Origin: Hymenobacter sublimis
GTDB lineage: Bacteria > Bacteroidota > Bacteroidia > Cytophagales > Hymenobacteraceae
Length of the DNA stretch: 64,000 bases
Direction: 5' to 3'
NCBI RefSeq assembly: GCF_023101345.1
Contig: NZ_CP095848.1
Coordinates: forward strand, 247,501 to 311,500
A program made the translations under genes and the position numbers. How positions within the stretch are numbered: position 1 is the stretch's first letter; the number at the start of each line of letters is the position of its first letter. Below the pieces are notes generated by a model. That model was not told where the DNA came from, made no database searches, and saw only the letters and a list, made by a program, of their open reading frames with translations. Below, piece after piece: positions 36,179 to 43,891 of this stretch.

Positions 36179-37204
36179 ATGGGTTTCTTTAATTTTCTGA
36201 CTAGCGACATTGCCATTGACCTGGGCACGGCCAACACCCTCATCATTCACAACGATAAAATCGTGGTGGATGAGCCGAGCATCATTGCCAAAGACCGTAC
36301 GACCAACAAGGTAATTGCCGTGGGGCGGCAGGCGCAGCAGATGCACGAAAAAACCCACGACAACATCAAAACCATTCGGCCCCTAAAGGACGGCGTAATT
36401 GCCGATTTCCACGCCGCTGAGGAGATGATTAAGGGCATGATCAAGATGATTGACACCCGGACGCGGCTGTTTCAGCCCTCGCACCGGATGGTCATCTGCA
36501 TCCCGTCGGGCATTACGGAAGTAGAAAAGCGCGCCGTGCGCGACTCTGCCGAGCACGCCGGGGCCAAGGAAGTCTGGATGATTCAGGAGCCCATGGCCGC
36601 CGCCATCGGCATTGGTATTGATGTAGAGCAGCCCGTAGGCTCCATGATCATCGACATTGGAGGGGGCACCACTGAAATCGCGGTAATTGCCCTGTCGGGT
36701 ATTGTCTGCGACCAGTCTATCAAAACGGCCGGTGACGTGTTCAACCAGGATATTCTGGACTACATGCGCCGCCAGCACAACCTACTGATTGGGGAGCGTT
36801 CCGCCGAGCGCATCAAAATTGAGGTCGGTGCCGCCCTCACGGAGCTGGAAGTAACTCCCGCCGACTTTGAAGTGCGCGGCCGCGACCTAATGACGGGCAT
36901 TCCGAAAGTAATCAAGGTGACGTCCTCGGAAATAGCCATTGCCCTGGATAAGTCGGTGGCCAAAATTGAGGAAGCCGTACTGAAGGCCCTGGAAATCAGC
37001 CCGCCCGAACTCTCAGCCGACATCTACGAGAACGGCATTCACCTGACCGGCGGCGGCGCCCTGTTGCGCGGCCTCGACAAGCGCCTGGCGGCCAAAACCA
37101 AGCTGCCTATTCACATTGCCGAGGACCCCTTGCGCGCCGTGGTACGCGGTACCGGCGCCGCCATCAAGAATATTCCCGCCTTCCGCAGCGTCCTGCTGAC
37201 GTAA
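36179..37204 (+). CDS. mreB: Rod shape-determining actin homologue MreB
   Basis: The 341-residue actin-fold ATPase polymerises under the membrane and guides the elongasome. Visible motifs are IAIDLGTANT (phosphate 1), DIGGGTTEIAV (phosphate 2), EPMAAAIG and the adenosine motif LTGGGALLRG. The ATG at 36179 gives the standard N-terminus MGFFNFLTSDIAIDLG; an upstream in-frame extension would cross the promoter element. First gene of mreB-mreC-mreD-mrdA-rodA. Confidence 0.98.
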   Translation: MGFFNFLTSDIAIDLGTANTLIIHNDKIVVDEPSIIAKDRTTNKVIAVGRQAQQMHEKTHDNIKTIRPLKDGVIADFHAAEEMIKGMIKMIDTRTRLFQPSHRMVICIPSGITEVEKRAVRDSAEHAGAKEVWMIQEPMAAAIGIGIDVEQPVGSMIIDIGGGTTEIAVIALSGIVCDQSIKTAGDVFNQDILDYMRRQHNLLIGERSAERIKIEVGAALTELEVTPADFEVRGRDLMTGIPKVIKVTSSEIAIALDKSVAKIEEAVLKALEISPPELSADIYENGIHLTGGGALLRGLDKRLAAKTKLPIHIAEDPLRAVVRGTGAAIKNIPAFRSVLLT

Positions 37205-37208
37205 TTGT

Positions 37209-37284
37209 AATGAGGAATGAAGAATGAGGAATGAGCATTGGCCGGAATTTCCGACTGCTCATTCCTCATTCTTCATTCCTCATT
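37209..37284. repeat. Palindrome with perfect 29-bp arms of 7-bp repeats (mreB/mreC spacer)
   Basis: The left arm 37209-37237 consists of four in-phase heptads (AATGAGG, AATGAAG, AATGAGG, AATGAGC) and the right arm 37256-37284 is its exact reverse complement, with an 18-nt loop. Apart from the last unit the left arm lacks C. It starts 4 bp after the mreB stop and ends 10 bp before the mreC ATG, filling the spacer. Confidence 0.93.
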
Positions 37285-37294
37285 TTCTCCTTCC

Positions 37295-38221
37295 ATGAAT
37301 AATCTCCTCTCCTTTCTGTTTCGCTACCGGGGTATCCTCGTGTTTGCGGTGCTGGAGGTGGCGAGCTTATACCTGCTGATTCGCAATAGCACCTACCAGC
37401 GGGCGGCGTTTTTTAACTCCTCGAATGCCTACATCGGGCAGGTATTGGACTGGCGTACTCAGGTGCAGGACTATTTTCGGCTGATTGAGGTGAACAAGGG
37501 CTTGATGAAGGAAAACGCCCAGCTGCGGCAGCAGCTCTACCGCCCCGACCTGAGTGCCCGCCAGGCCGATTCGCTGCCCGTCAGTAAAGACAGCCTAACC
37601 CAGGCGCGGCTGGTCCAGGTGGGCCGCCCCGATTCCCTGCTGCTGGGGTTGCGCCAGCTACCCGCCCACGACCCCGATTACCCCTTGCTGCCCGCCCGGG
37701 TAGTGAGCGGTACCCTGCGCCGGGTTGATAACTACCTGACCCTGAACGTGGGTACTGCGGACGGGGTGAAAGAAGGCATGGGGGTAGTATCGGCGGCCGG
37801 GGTGGTAGGCCGCGTGAAGGTGGCCTCCGAGCATTACACCACCATTACGTCCGTGCTGCACTCCAAAACGCGCATTTCTGCCCGTATCCAGCGCGACGGT
37901 ACCATTGGCACCATCCGCTGGCTGGGCGAAGACCCTACCCACGTGCTGCTCGATGAAGTGCCCCGCCAAAACAAGCTCGTGCGCGGCGACACGGTGGTGA
38001 CATCGGGCTACAATGCCGTGTTTCCCGAAGGCGTGCTCATTGGCACCATCGACTCGTTTGTGAAGGAACCAGACAAAAACTTCTGGACGGTACGGGTGAA
38101 GCTGGCCGTGGATTTTTCGCGTCTGATTTACGTGTACTTAGTCACGAGCCGGCCCAAAGTAGAACGCGACACGGTGGAGGCGCGGGCAGGCGTGTTGCCG
38201 GAAGGGGAGGTGAAGCCATGA
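37295..38221 (+). CDS. mreC: Rod shape-determining protein MreC
   Basis: The 308-residue inner-membrane protein has one N-terminal transmembrane helix (about 10-28), a coiled-coil region (about 45-80) and the MreC beta-barrel domain (about 120-290, with DNYLTLNVG, GVVGRVK and RGDTVVTSGYNAVFPEGVLIG). It scaffolds MreB with the peptidoglycan synthases. The ATG at 37295 is chosen because upstream in-frame codons lie in the palindrome. The stop overlaps mreD by 4 bp (ATGA). Confidence 0.95.
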   Translation: MNNLLSFLFRYRGILVFAVLEVASLYLLIRNSTYQRAAFFNSSNAYIGQVLDWRTQVQDYFRLIEVNKGLMKENAQLRQQLYRPDLSARQADSLPVSKDSLTQARLVQVGRPDSLLLGLRQLPAHDPDYPLLPARVVSGTLRRVDNYLTLNVGTADGVKEGMGVVSAAGVVGRVKVASEHYTTITSVLHSKTRISARIQRDGTIGTIRWLGEDPTHVLLDEVPRQNKLVRGDTVVTSGYNAVFPEGVLIGTIDSFVKEPDKNFWTVRVKLAVDFSRLIYVYLVTSRPKVERDTVEARAGVLPEGEVKP

Positions 38222-38754
38222 GAGGCGGCGTACTAGGTATTGTGTGGCAATTGCTGCGCGGCGTGGGCTACATTGCCCTGTACGTGCTCCTGATCAGTGG
38301 CACTGATTTCGTGCTGTTTAACCTGGGCTGGTGCTTTATTTACCTGGGTTTTTTGCTGTTCCTACCCATTGCTACCCCTATTGTGGTGCAGCTACTGCTG
38401 GGCTTCGTTACGGGTGTTACGCTGGACATCTTCTTTGATACCGGTGGGGTACACGCCGCCGCGGCCGTGCTGCTGATGTACCTGCGGCCCTGGGTGCTGC
38501 GCCTGCTCACCCCCCGCGATGGCTACGATACCCAGGATTCAGTGAACATTCACCAGATGGGCTGGCAGTGGATGGTGGTGTACCTGGCCATGCTAACGGC
38601 CATGCACCACGCGGCTTTCTTCCTGCTGGAGCTCGGCTCCTTCCAAGTACCGGGTATCACGCTGGCAAAAATTGTAGTCAGCACCCTCTATACCGGCCTT
38701 ACGCTGCTGATCATCCAGCTAGTATTCTTCCCCACCCGCCGCCGGAATAGGTAA
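38218..38754 (+). CDS. mreD: Rod shape-determining membrane protein MreD
   Basis: The 178-residue protein has five to six hydrophobic helices, of the poorly conserved MreD family of Bacteroidota; the assignment rests on topology and on its place between mreC (4-bp overlap) and mrdA. The stop codon lies within the left arm of the following palindrome, so the repeat abuts the coding end directly. Confidence 0.88.
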   Translation: MRGGVLGIVWQLLRGVGYIALYVLLISGTDFVLFNLGWCFIYLGFLLFLPIATPIVVQLLLGFVTGVTLDIFFDTGGVHAAAAVLLMYLRPWVLRLLTPRDGYDTQDSVNIHQMGWQWMVVYLAMLTAMHHAAFFLLELGSFQVPGITLAKIVVSTLYTGLTLLIIQLVFFPTRRRNR

Positions 38755-38850
38755 AATAGTGAGATAGTGAAATGGTGAGTTGATGTTCGGCCGGCTCGAA
38801 ACCACGCCGGCCGAACATCAACTCACCATTTCACTATCTCACTATTTTAC
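38751..38850. repeat. Palindrome with perfect 44-bp arms of 8-bp repeats (mreD/mrdA spacer)
   Basis: Arms 38751-38794 and 38807-38850 are exact reverse complements over 44 bp with a 12-nt loop. The left arm is a series of octads (AAATAGTG, AGATAGTG, AAATGGTG, AGTTGATG) ending in TTCGGCCGG and has almost no C. It includes the mreD stop and ends 7 bp before the mrdA promoter element. GTGAGTTGATGTTCGGCCGG closely resembles the left-arm end of the tadA element (61915-61932). Confidence 0.95.
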
Positions 38851-38857
38851 TGCGTCG

Positions 38858-38865
38858 TATCTTTG
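38858..38865 (+). promoter_or_regulatory. -7 promoter element for mrdA
   Basis: TATCTTTG matches TAnnTTTG and lies just beyond the palindrome, 49 bp before the preferred mrdA start. It implies that mrdA-rodA can be transcribed separately from mreBCD. Confidence 0.6.
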
Positions 38866-38914
38866 TAAATCCGGCGCGGAAGCCGGAACTGATTACCTCT
38901 CAGATTTTTCTGCT

Positions 38915-40753
38915 TTGCAATACCTCGAAGGCCGCAAGTACGTAGTCCAGGCAATTTTCCTGGCCGTCGCGCTGGTGTTTGCGACGCGCCTCTTTTACAT
39001 CCAGGTGCTGGACGGCAGCTACAAGCTGGCCGCCGACCGCAACACCCTGCAGCGCATTGTTCAGACGCCCTACCGGGGCCTCATCTACGACCGAAAGGGC
39101 CAGATTCTGGTGCAGAATACGCCCGTGTACGACCTGATGGTAACCCCGCGGGAAGTAAAGCAGCTGGATACCGTACGCTTTGCTCAGTTGCTCCAGCTGC
39201 CCCTGGAAGAAGTGCGCGCCGTCATGAAAGCCGCCCGGGCGTTCAGCCGGGTGAAGGCCTCGCCGCTGCTCCAAAACCTGAGTACGCCCGAGCTGGCTGC
39301 CATTCAGGACAACCTCATCGACTTTCCCGGCTTCAGCATCAAGTCGCGAATGGCTCGCTCGTACAACACCCACTCCATGGCCCACGCCCTGGGCTACGTG
39401 GGTTCCATCACGCCGGCCTTCTTGGAAAAGCCTAAGTACGCCAAGTATCAGCCCGGTGAGTTTCTGGGCATTACCGGCCTAGAGTCGTACTACGAAGAGC
39501 AGCTGATGGGCCGGCGCGGGGTGCAGTATCGCATGGTGAACGTGCGCGGCATTGAGAAAGGCGCCTTCCGCGGTGGCGAGTTCGACACCCTGTCCGTGGC
39601 CGGGCAGGACTTGCACCTGAGCATCGACTCGGAACTGCAGGCCTACGGGGAGCTGCTTATGCAGGGCAAGCGGGGCTCCATTGTGGCCCTGGACCCCAAA
39701 ACCGGCGAAATCCTGGCCTTCGTATCGGCCCCGATGTTTGATCCGGCTACGCTTTCAGGCAAGGGCATGGGCAACCGCTACATGGAGCTGCTCAACAACC
39801 CCGAGCGGCCCCTGTTCAACCGCCCCCTTATGGCTACCTACCCGCCCGGCTCGGTGTTTAAGCTGGTCAATGAACTGGTAGCCCTGCAGATGGGGGTGGT
39901 GTTGCCTAACACCGGCTTCCCGTGCAACCAGCGGCTGGTGCGCTGCACCCACAACCACGAGCACCCTAGCAACGTGGGCATTGCCATCAAGAACAGTTGC
40001 AACCCCTACTTCTACCAGGTGATGCGGGCCGCCGTCATGCGCGGGCGCTCCACCAACCGCTTCGAGGATGCCCGCCTGGGCCTGGGCGAGTGGCGCCGGC
40101 AGGTAATGAAGTTCGGCCTCGGCGACCGGCTGGGGGTAGACATGTCCCAGGAAAAGAAAGGCCTGATTCCTTCGCCTGATTTCTACGATAAACGCAACGG
40201 CTTTCACCGCTGGAACTACCGCACGGTGTACTCCCTCAGTATTGGGCAGGGCGAAATTGGTATTACGGGCCTGCAGATGGCTAATGTGTTGGCTACCATT
40301 GCCAACCGCGGTTACTACTACACGCCCCACTTCGTAAAAAGCGTAGGACAGGGCGGCCCGCTGCCGCAGTTTCGGGAGCGGCACACTGTGGGCGTTGATG
40401 CAATGCACTTCGAGGCCCTGATTCCGGGCATGCAGGCGGTAGTAGACGGGCGCGGCGGTACGGGCAGCTTAGCTTCCTTGGCCGAATTTGGCATTTCAGT
40501 GGCCGGTAAAACCGGAACAGTGCAAAACCCCCACGGCGACGACCACGCCACCTTCGCCGCCTTCGCCCCGGCCGAGGACCCCAAGATTGCCATTGCCGTC
40601 TTCATCGAAAATGCCGGCTTCGGGGGCACTTCCGCCGCCCCCATGGCCGCCCTAATGATGGAAAAATACCTTCGGGGCAACATTGCCCCCTGGCGCAAAC
40701 GCTGGGAGTTCTGGCTCCAGGGCCCCGCCGAAAAATTCGTCCGACACCGTTAG
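38915..40753 (+). CDS. mrdA: Penicillin-binding protein 2 (elongasome transpeptidase)
   Basis: The 612-residue class B PBP has an N-terminal membrane helix (about 9-28), a PBP dimerisation domain and a transpeptidase domain with the SxxK motif in YPPGSVFKL (Ser313, Lys316), SxN in KNSCNPY and KTG in AGKTGTVQ (Lys532). It cross-links lateral-wall peptidoglycan with RodA. I start it at TTG 38915 (MQYLEGRKYVVQAIF), the family-like N-terminus and downstream of the promoter element; an ATG at 38780 would lie within the palindrome and is rejected. Confidence 0.93.
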   Translation: MQYLEGRKYVVQAIFLAVALVFATRLFYIQVLDGSYKLAADRNTLQRIVQTPYRGLIYDRKGQILVQNTPVYDLMVTPREVKQLDTVRFAQLLQLPLEEVRAVMKAARAFSRVKASPLLQNLSTPELAAIQDNLIDFPGFSIKSRMARSYNTHSMAHALGYVGSITPAFLEKPKYAKYQPGEFLGITGLESYYEEQLMGRRGVQYRMVNVRGIEKGAFRGGEFDTLSVAGQDLHLSIDSELQAYGELLMQGKRGSIVALDPKTGEILAFVSAPMFDPATLSGKGMGNRYMELLNNPERPLFNRPLMATYPPGSVFKLVNELVALQMGVVLPNTGFPCNQRLVRCTHNHEHPSNVGIAIKNSCNPYFYQVMRAAVMRGRSTNRFEDARLGLGEWRRQVMKFGLGDRLGVDMSQEKKGLIPSPDFYDKRNGFHRWNYRTVYSLSIGQGEIGITGLQMANVLATIANRGYYYTPHFVKSVGQGGPLPQFRERHTVGVDAMHFEALIPGMQAVVDGRGGTGSLASLAEFGISVAGKTGTVQNPHGDDHATFAAFAPAEDPKIAIAVFIENAGFGGTSAAPMAALMMEKYLRGNIAPWRKRWEFWLQGPAEKFVRHR

Positions 40754-40758
40754 AAGAT

Positions 40759-41194
40759 AATTAAGAATTGAGAATTAAAAATTAAAAATCGGTGAAACAG
40801 GATAATGCAGTTTTATTAAAGAGTTATGCCTTTGCGGTGCGAATTGTTCGATTATATAAGCATTTACGACAGCAGGGAGAAGTGCCACCCTTGGCCGGAC
40901 AAGTACTTCGTAGTGGTACGGCAGTGGGTGCTAATGTAGAAGAAGCAGTGGGTGGATTTTCCAAACGCAACTTTGTGGCCAAGTGCAGTATTGCTTATAA
41001 AGAAGCGCGAGAAACACACTTTTGGTTGCGTCTGTTGCGTGACACGGATTGTTTGGAAATACGATTAGCCGACTCTTTATTGGAAGAAGCCGAAGAGTTA
41101 AAAAAGCTGTTGGCAGCTATAATTCTTTCATCCCGCCAGAACACCAAGCCAGAGTAGAAGCGAATTTTTAATTTTTAATTCTCAATTTTTAATT
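40759..41194. mobile_element. IVS-like element: S23-type gene between 31-bp inverted repeats
   Basis: Terminal inverted repeats 40759-40789 and 41164-41194 match at 30 of 31 positions. They are built from 7-bp units (AATTAAG, AATTGAG, AATTAAA) with no C in the left arm. They enclose a single four-helix-bundle gene almost without spare bases: 2 bp before its GTG and 6 bp after its stop. The element begins 5 bp after the mrdA stop and its last two bases are the first two of the rodA TTG start. No target-site duplication is seen. Mobility is inferred from the layout, the AT-rich composition and the resemblance to 23S rRNA intervening sequences. Confidence 0.65.
40792..41157 (+). CDS. Four-helix-bundle protein (S23 / 23S rRNA intervening-sequence family)
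   Basis: The 121-residue all-helical protein matches the bacteroidal S23/IVP family: KSYAFAVRIVRLYKHL, the diagnostic LAGQVLRSGTAVGANVEEA, FVAKCSIAYKEARETHFWLRLL, and the C-terminal EEAEELKKLLAAII helix. Relatives are encoded inside spirochaete and Coxiella 23S rRNA intervening sequences, and similar bundles act as accessory (Avd) proteins of diversity-generating retroelements; molecular function here is unknown. The GTG at 40792 gives the family N-terminus (MKQDNAVLLKSYAFA). The gene is clearly less GC-rich than mrdA and rodA around it and is enclosed by inverted repeats. Confidence 0.88.
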   Translation: MKQDNAVLLKSYAFAVRIVRLYKHLRQQGEVPPLAGQVLRSGTAVGANVEEAVGGFSKRNFVAKCSIAYKEARETHFWLRLLRDTDCLEIRLADSLLEEAEELKKLLAAIILSSRQNTKPE

Positions 41195-42491
41195 GAACTC
41201 TTCTCCCGCCCGGTATTCGCGCAGCATCGACTGGCCAACGGTCCTGATTTACCTGTTGATGGTAGGGCTGGGCTGGCTGAACGTGTATGCGGCCAGCTAC
41301 TCGCCCGACGCGCCGGCCAGTCCGCTCAGCTCCCTGAGTTTTCAGGAATTGATGGCCTACGACTGGTTTAAGCAGATTCTGTGGGTAGCCACCGCCGTAG
41401 TGCTAATTGTTATCCTGCTGGTGGTTGATTACAAGGCTTACGACACCTTTGCTTTTGTGCTCTACGGGGGCATGATTCTGCTGCTGGTCATTACCCCATT
41501 TATCGCCCGGCCCATCGGGGGGTCCCGGTCGTGGCTGGAGCTGGGGCCCATGCGCCTGCAGCCGGCTGAGCTAGCCAAGTTCGTGACGGCCCTGGCGGCG
41601 TCACGCTACATGGCAAGCATCAATCTGCGCCAGCAAAACTTCCGCGACCAGCTGGTACTGGCGGGCATCACCTTGTTGCCCCCGCTGCTTATCCTGGCGG
41701 CCAATGAAACCGGGCAGGCGCTGGTATTCGCCGCCTTCCTGCTGGCATATTTCCGGGAGGGCATGTCGCCGCTGATTCTGGTGATTCTGGCTGCTGGCGG
41801 GGTTATTCTTATTCTGGCGCTGCTGGTGCCCAAGCTGTGGCTGGTGGGCGCGTTTACCCTGGTGCTGGGTTTGTTGTTTGCCTTCAACTCCAAGCTCTGG
41901 CGGCACCATCTGCCCTTGTCAATGAGTATATGGGTCGTGGTGATTGGCATGGTGTTCGGGGTTGATTTCTTCTTCAACAACGTGCTGCAAGCCCACCAGC
42001 GCAAACGCATCGAAGTGCTCATCAACCCTTCCGCCGACCCCTTGGGGGTAGGCTGGAACGTCACGCAGTCGAAAATTGCCATTGGCTCGGGCGGCTTTGC
42101 TGGCAAAGGGTTTTTGCAGGGCACCCAAACCAAGTTTGACTTCGTGCCGGCCCAAAGCACCGACTTTATCTTCTGCACCATAGGCGAGGAGTGGGGGTGG
42201 CTGGGTACCACGCTAGTAGTAGTGCTCTTTATGGCCTTGTTGGTGCGCATTGTGTACGTGGCGGAGCGGCAGAAATCGGTGTTTGGGCGCACCTACGGGT
42301 ATTGCGTGGCCAGCATTATCTTCTTTCACTTCTGCGTCAACATCGGCATGACCATCGGTTTGGCGCCCGTGGTGGGCATTCCGCTACCCTTTTTCAGCTA
42401 CGGGGGCTCCTCGCTCTGGTCCTTCACTACTCTGCTTTTCATCCTGCTGGCCCTTGATGCCTACCGCAAGCAGGACCTGGAGCGCTATTAA
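41193..42491 (+). CDS. rodA: Rod shape-determining glycosyltransferase RodA (SEDS family)
   Basis: The 432-residue SEDS peptidoglycan polymerase has about ten hydrophobic helices, GGSRSWLELGPMRLQPAELAK (family motif with the conserved Glu), the extracellular QSTDFIFCTIGEEWG segment and the C-terminal GIPLPFFSYGGSS motif. It works with PBP2 and MreBCD. The only suitable start is TTG 41193, whose first two bases are the last two of the upstream inverted repeat, so insertion of that element may have remodelled the original start. Confidence 0.95.
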   Translation: MNSSPARYSRSIDWPTVLIYLLMVGLGWLNVYAASYSPDAPASPLSSLSFQELMAYDWFKQILWVATAVVLIVILLVVDYKAYDTFAFVLYGGMILLLVITPFIARPIGGSRSWLELGPMRLQPAELAKFVTALAASRYMASINLRQQNFRDQLVLAGITLLPPLLILAANETGQALVFAAFLLAYFREGMSPLILVILAAGGVILILALLVPKLWLVGAFTLVLGLLFAFNSKLWRHHLPLSMSIWVVVIGMVFGVDFFFNNVLQAHQRKRIEVLINPSADPLGVGWNVTQSKIAIGSGGFAGKGFLQGTQTKFDFVPAQSTDFIFCTIGEEWGWLGTTLVVVLFMALLVRIVYVAERQKSVFGRTYGYCVASIIFFHFCVNIGMTIGLAPVVGIPLPFFSYGGSSLWSFTTLLFILLALDAYRKQDLERY

Positions 42492-42535
42492 CGGGTAGCG
42501 TTGCTTCCGTGGCTCAGCCGTAACAACTTGCACCC

Positions 42536-43891
42536 ATGAAGTCAACCGCCTCCCCGCGTACTACTGGCCGCGTGCCCGCGTGGGTGTGGGCCGGGCTGCT
42601 GGTGCTGCACGCCGCGGCCCTGGGGTGGCAGCTGCACCACCAGCAGCCCCTCTTTCCTGATTCCGGCCGGTACGTGGAGGCGGCACGCAACCTGCAAACC
42701 AGCGGCGTATTGTACGCAGAGCCGCTGCCGGCGGCGCCGTTGCGAGTTCAGGAATATAGTATCCGCCCGCCGGGCTACCCGGTACTGCTGCTGCTTACCG
42801 GTGGCACCCGGGCGGCTACCTCGTTGCCAATAGCTACGTTACTGCTGCAGAACGTATTGAGTCTGATTAACTTGGGGATGGTGCTCCGCTGGCTGGCCCA
42901 GCGGGGCCTTAGCCGCAGGCAGTGGGCCCTGGTACTGCTGCTCGTTAGTACAGCTCCGGCGCAGGTTATCTACGCCAACGTAGTAATGAGCGAGGTACTG
43001 CTGCAGACCACCATTGTGCTTCTCTGGGCGGCTTTGGTGGCGTTTTGGCAGCCTGCTCGCCCAACGCGGTACTTCGCTGGGGCGGCCCTGGCGGCGGCGG
43101 CGGCCCTACTGATTAAGCCGGTTTTTTTTCCCGCCGCCGCATTGATGTTGGGGCTGGGAATGGTGGTAGGGTGGCAGCAGCGGCGGCCGGTGCTAACTTT
43201 CTGGGGGGCCGTTCCCTTGCTGGTAGCCCTACTCTGGATGGGACGCAATGAGGCGCGCACGGGCTACTTCCACTTTTCCAGCATTGCCGAAATAAATCTG
43301 CTGCGCTACAACACGCGGGGTGTACTTCAGGCCACGGAGGGGCCCGCGGTAGCGGAGCGTTTCGTGCGCAGTACGGTAGCGGCCAGCCAGCACCTGCCTA
43401 CCTTCCGGGAACAGCAGCACTACATTCAGCGGGCCAGCGTAGCCGCGCTCCGGCGGCACCCGGTGGCCTACGCCGCCCAGCACCTACGCGGTGTAATCAG
43501 CTTTTTCCTGGATCCGGGGCGGTTTGATTTGGTATACTTTCTGGGTTTGCCAGATACCGCGGGCATGGGTCTGCTGCAACAGCTCAATGAGCACGGCTAC
43601 CGCGCCATCCTTGGGTATATACCTCAGCTACCCGCGGGCTTAGTAGCGGGCTTGCTGCTGGTACTGCTGGCTAATGGTGCGCGGCTGATTCTGGCGTTGC
43701 GCTTCCTGCTGCGGCGGAACGCGGGCAGCCCGGCGCGCTGGCTGCTGGTGGTCATTATTGGGTACGTTGCCTTGCTAACGGGGCCGCTGGGTGCTTCCCG
43801 CTTTGCAGTGCCGGTGCTACCTCTGCTACTAGCTGCCGCCGGAGCCGGGCTCCAGGGCCGCGCTAATTCGCCGGCAGAACTTCGTCGGTAG
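42536..43891 (+). CDS. GT-C-type multispanning membrane glycosyltransferase-like protein
   Basis: The 451-residue protein has about ten hydrophobic helices and a GT-C-like first loop (FPDSGRYVEAARNL) with an acidic residue where GT39/GT83 enzymes bind polyprenyl-phosphate sugar, followed by SIRPPGYPVLL. Overall similarity to ArnT/PMT-like transferases is inferred from topology and this loop. The 3' end overlaps the convergent membrane gene by 29 bp. Start ATG 42536, 44 bp after rodA. Confidence 0.75.
   Translation: MKSTASPRTTGRVPAWVWAGLLVLHAAALGWQLHHQQPLFPDSGRYVEAARNLQTSGVLYAEPLPAAPLRVQEYSIRPPGYPVLLLLTGGTRAATSLPIATLLLQNVLSLINLGMVLRWLAQRGLSRRQWALVLLLVSTAPAQVIYANVVMSEVLLQTTIVLLWAALVAFWQPARPTRYFAGAALAAAAALLIKPVFFPAAALMLGLGMVVGWQQRRPVLTFWGAVPLLVALLWMGRNEARTGYFHFSSIAEINLLRYNTRGVLQATEGPAVAERFVRSTVAASQHLPTFREQQHYIQRASVAALRRHPVAYAAQHLRGVISFFLDPGRFDLVYFLGLPDTAGMGLLQQLNEHGYRAILGYIPQLPAGLVAGLLLVLLANGARLILALRFLLRRNAGSPARWLLVVIIGYVALLTGPLGASRFAVPVLPLLLAAAGAGLQGRANSPAELRR

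Noticed and set aside
37238..37294. Extended mreC start within the mreB/mreC palindrome
   Set aside because: The extra peptide is translated repeat and the ATG at 37295 gives a normal MreC start.
38780..38914. ATG start for mrdA inside the palindrome
   Set aside because: It would place the start before the TATCTTTG promoter element and add 45 residues derived from the repeat; TTG 38915 gives the family N-terminus.
40759..41194. Insertion sequence with transposase
   Set aside because: The enclosed protein is a four-helix-bundle S23-type protein, not a transposase, and no target-site duplication is visible.
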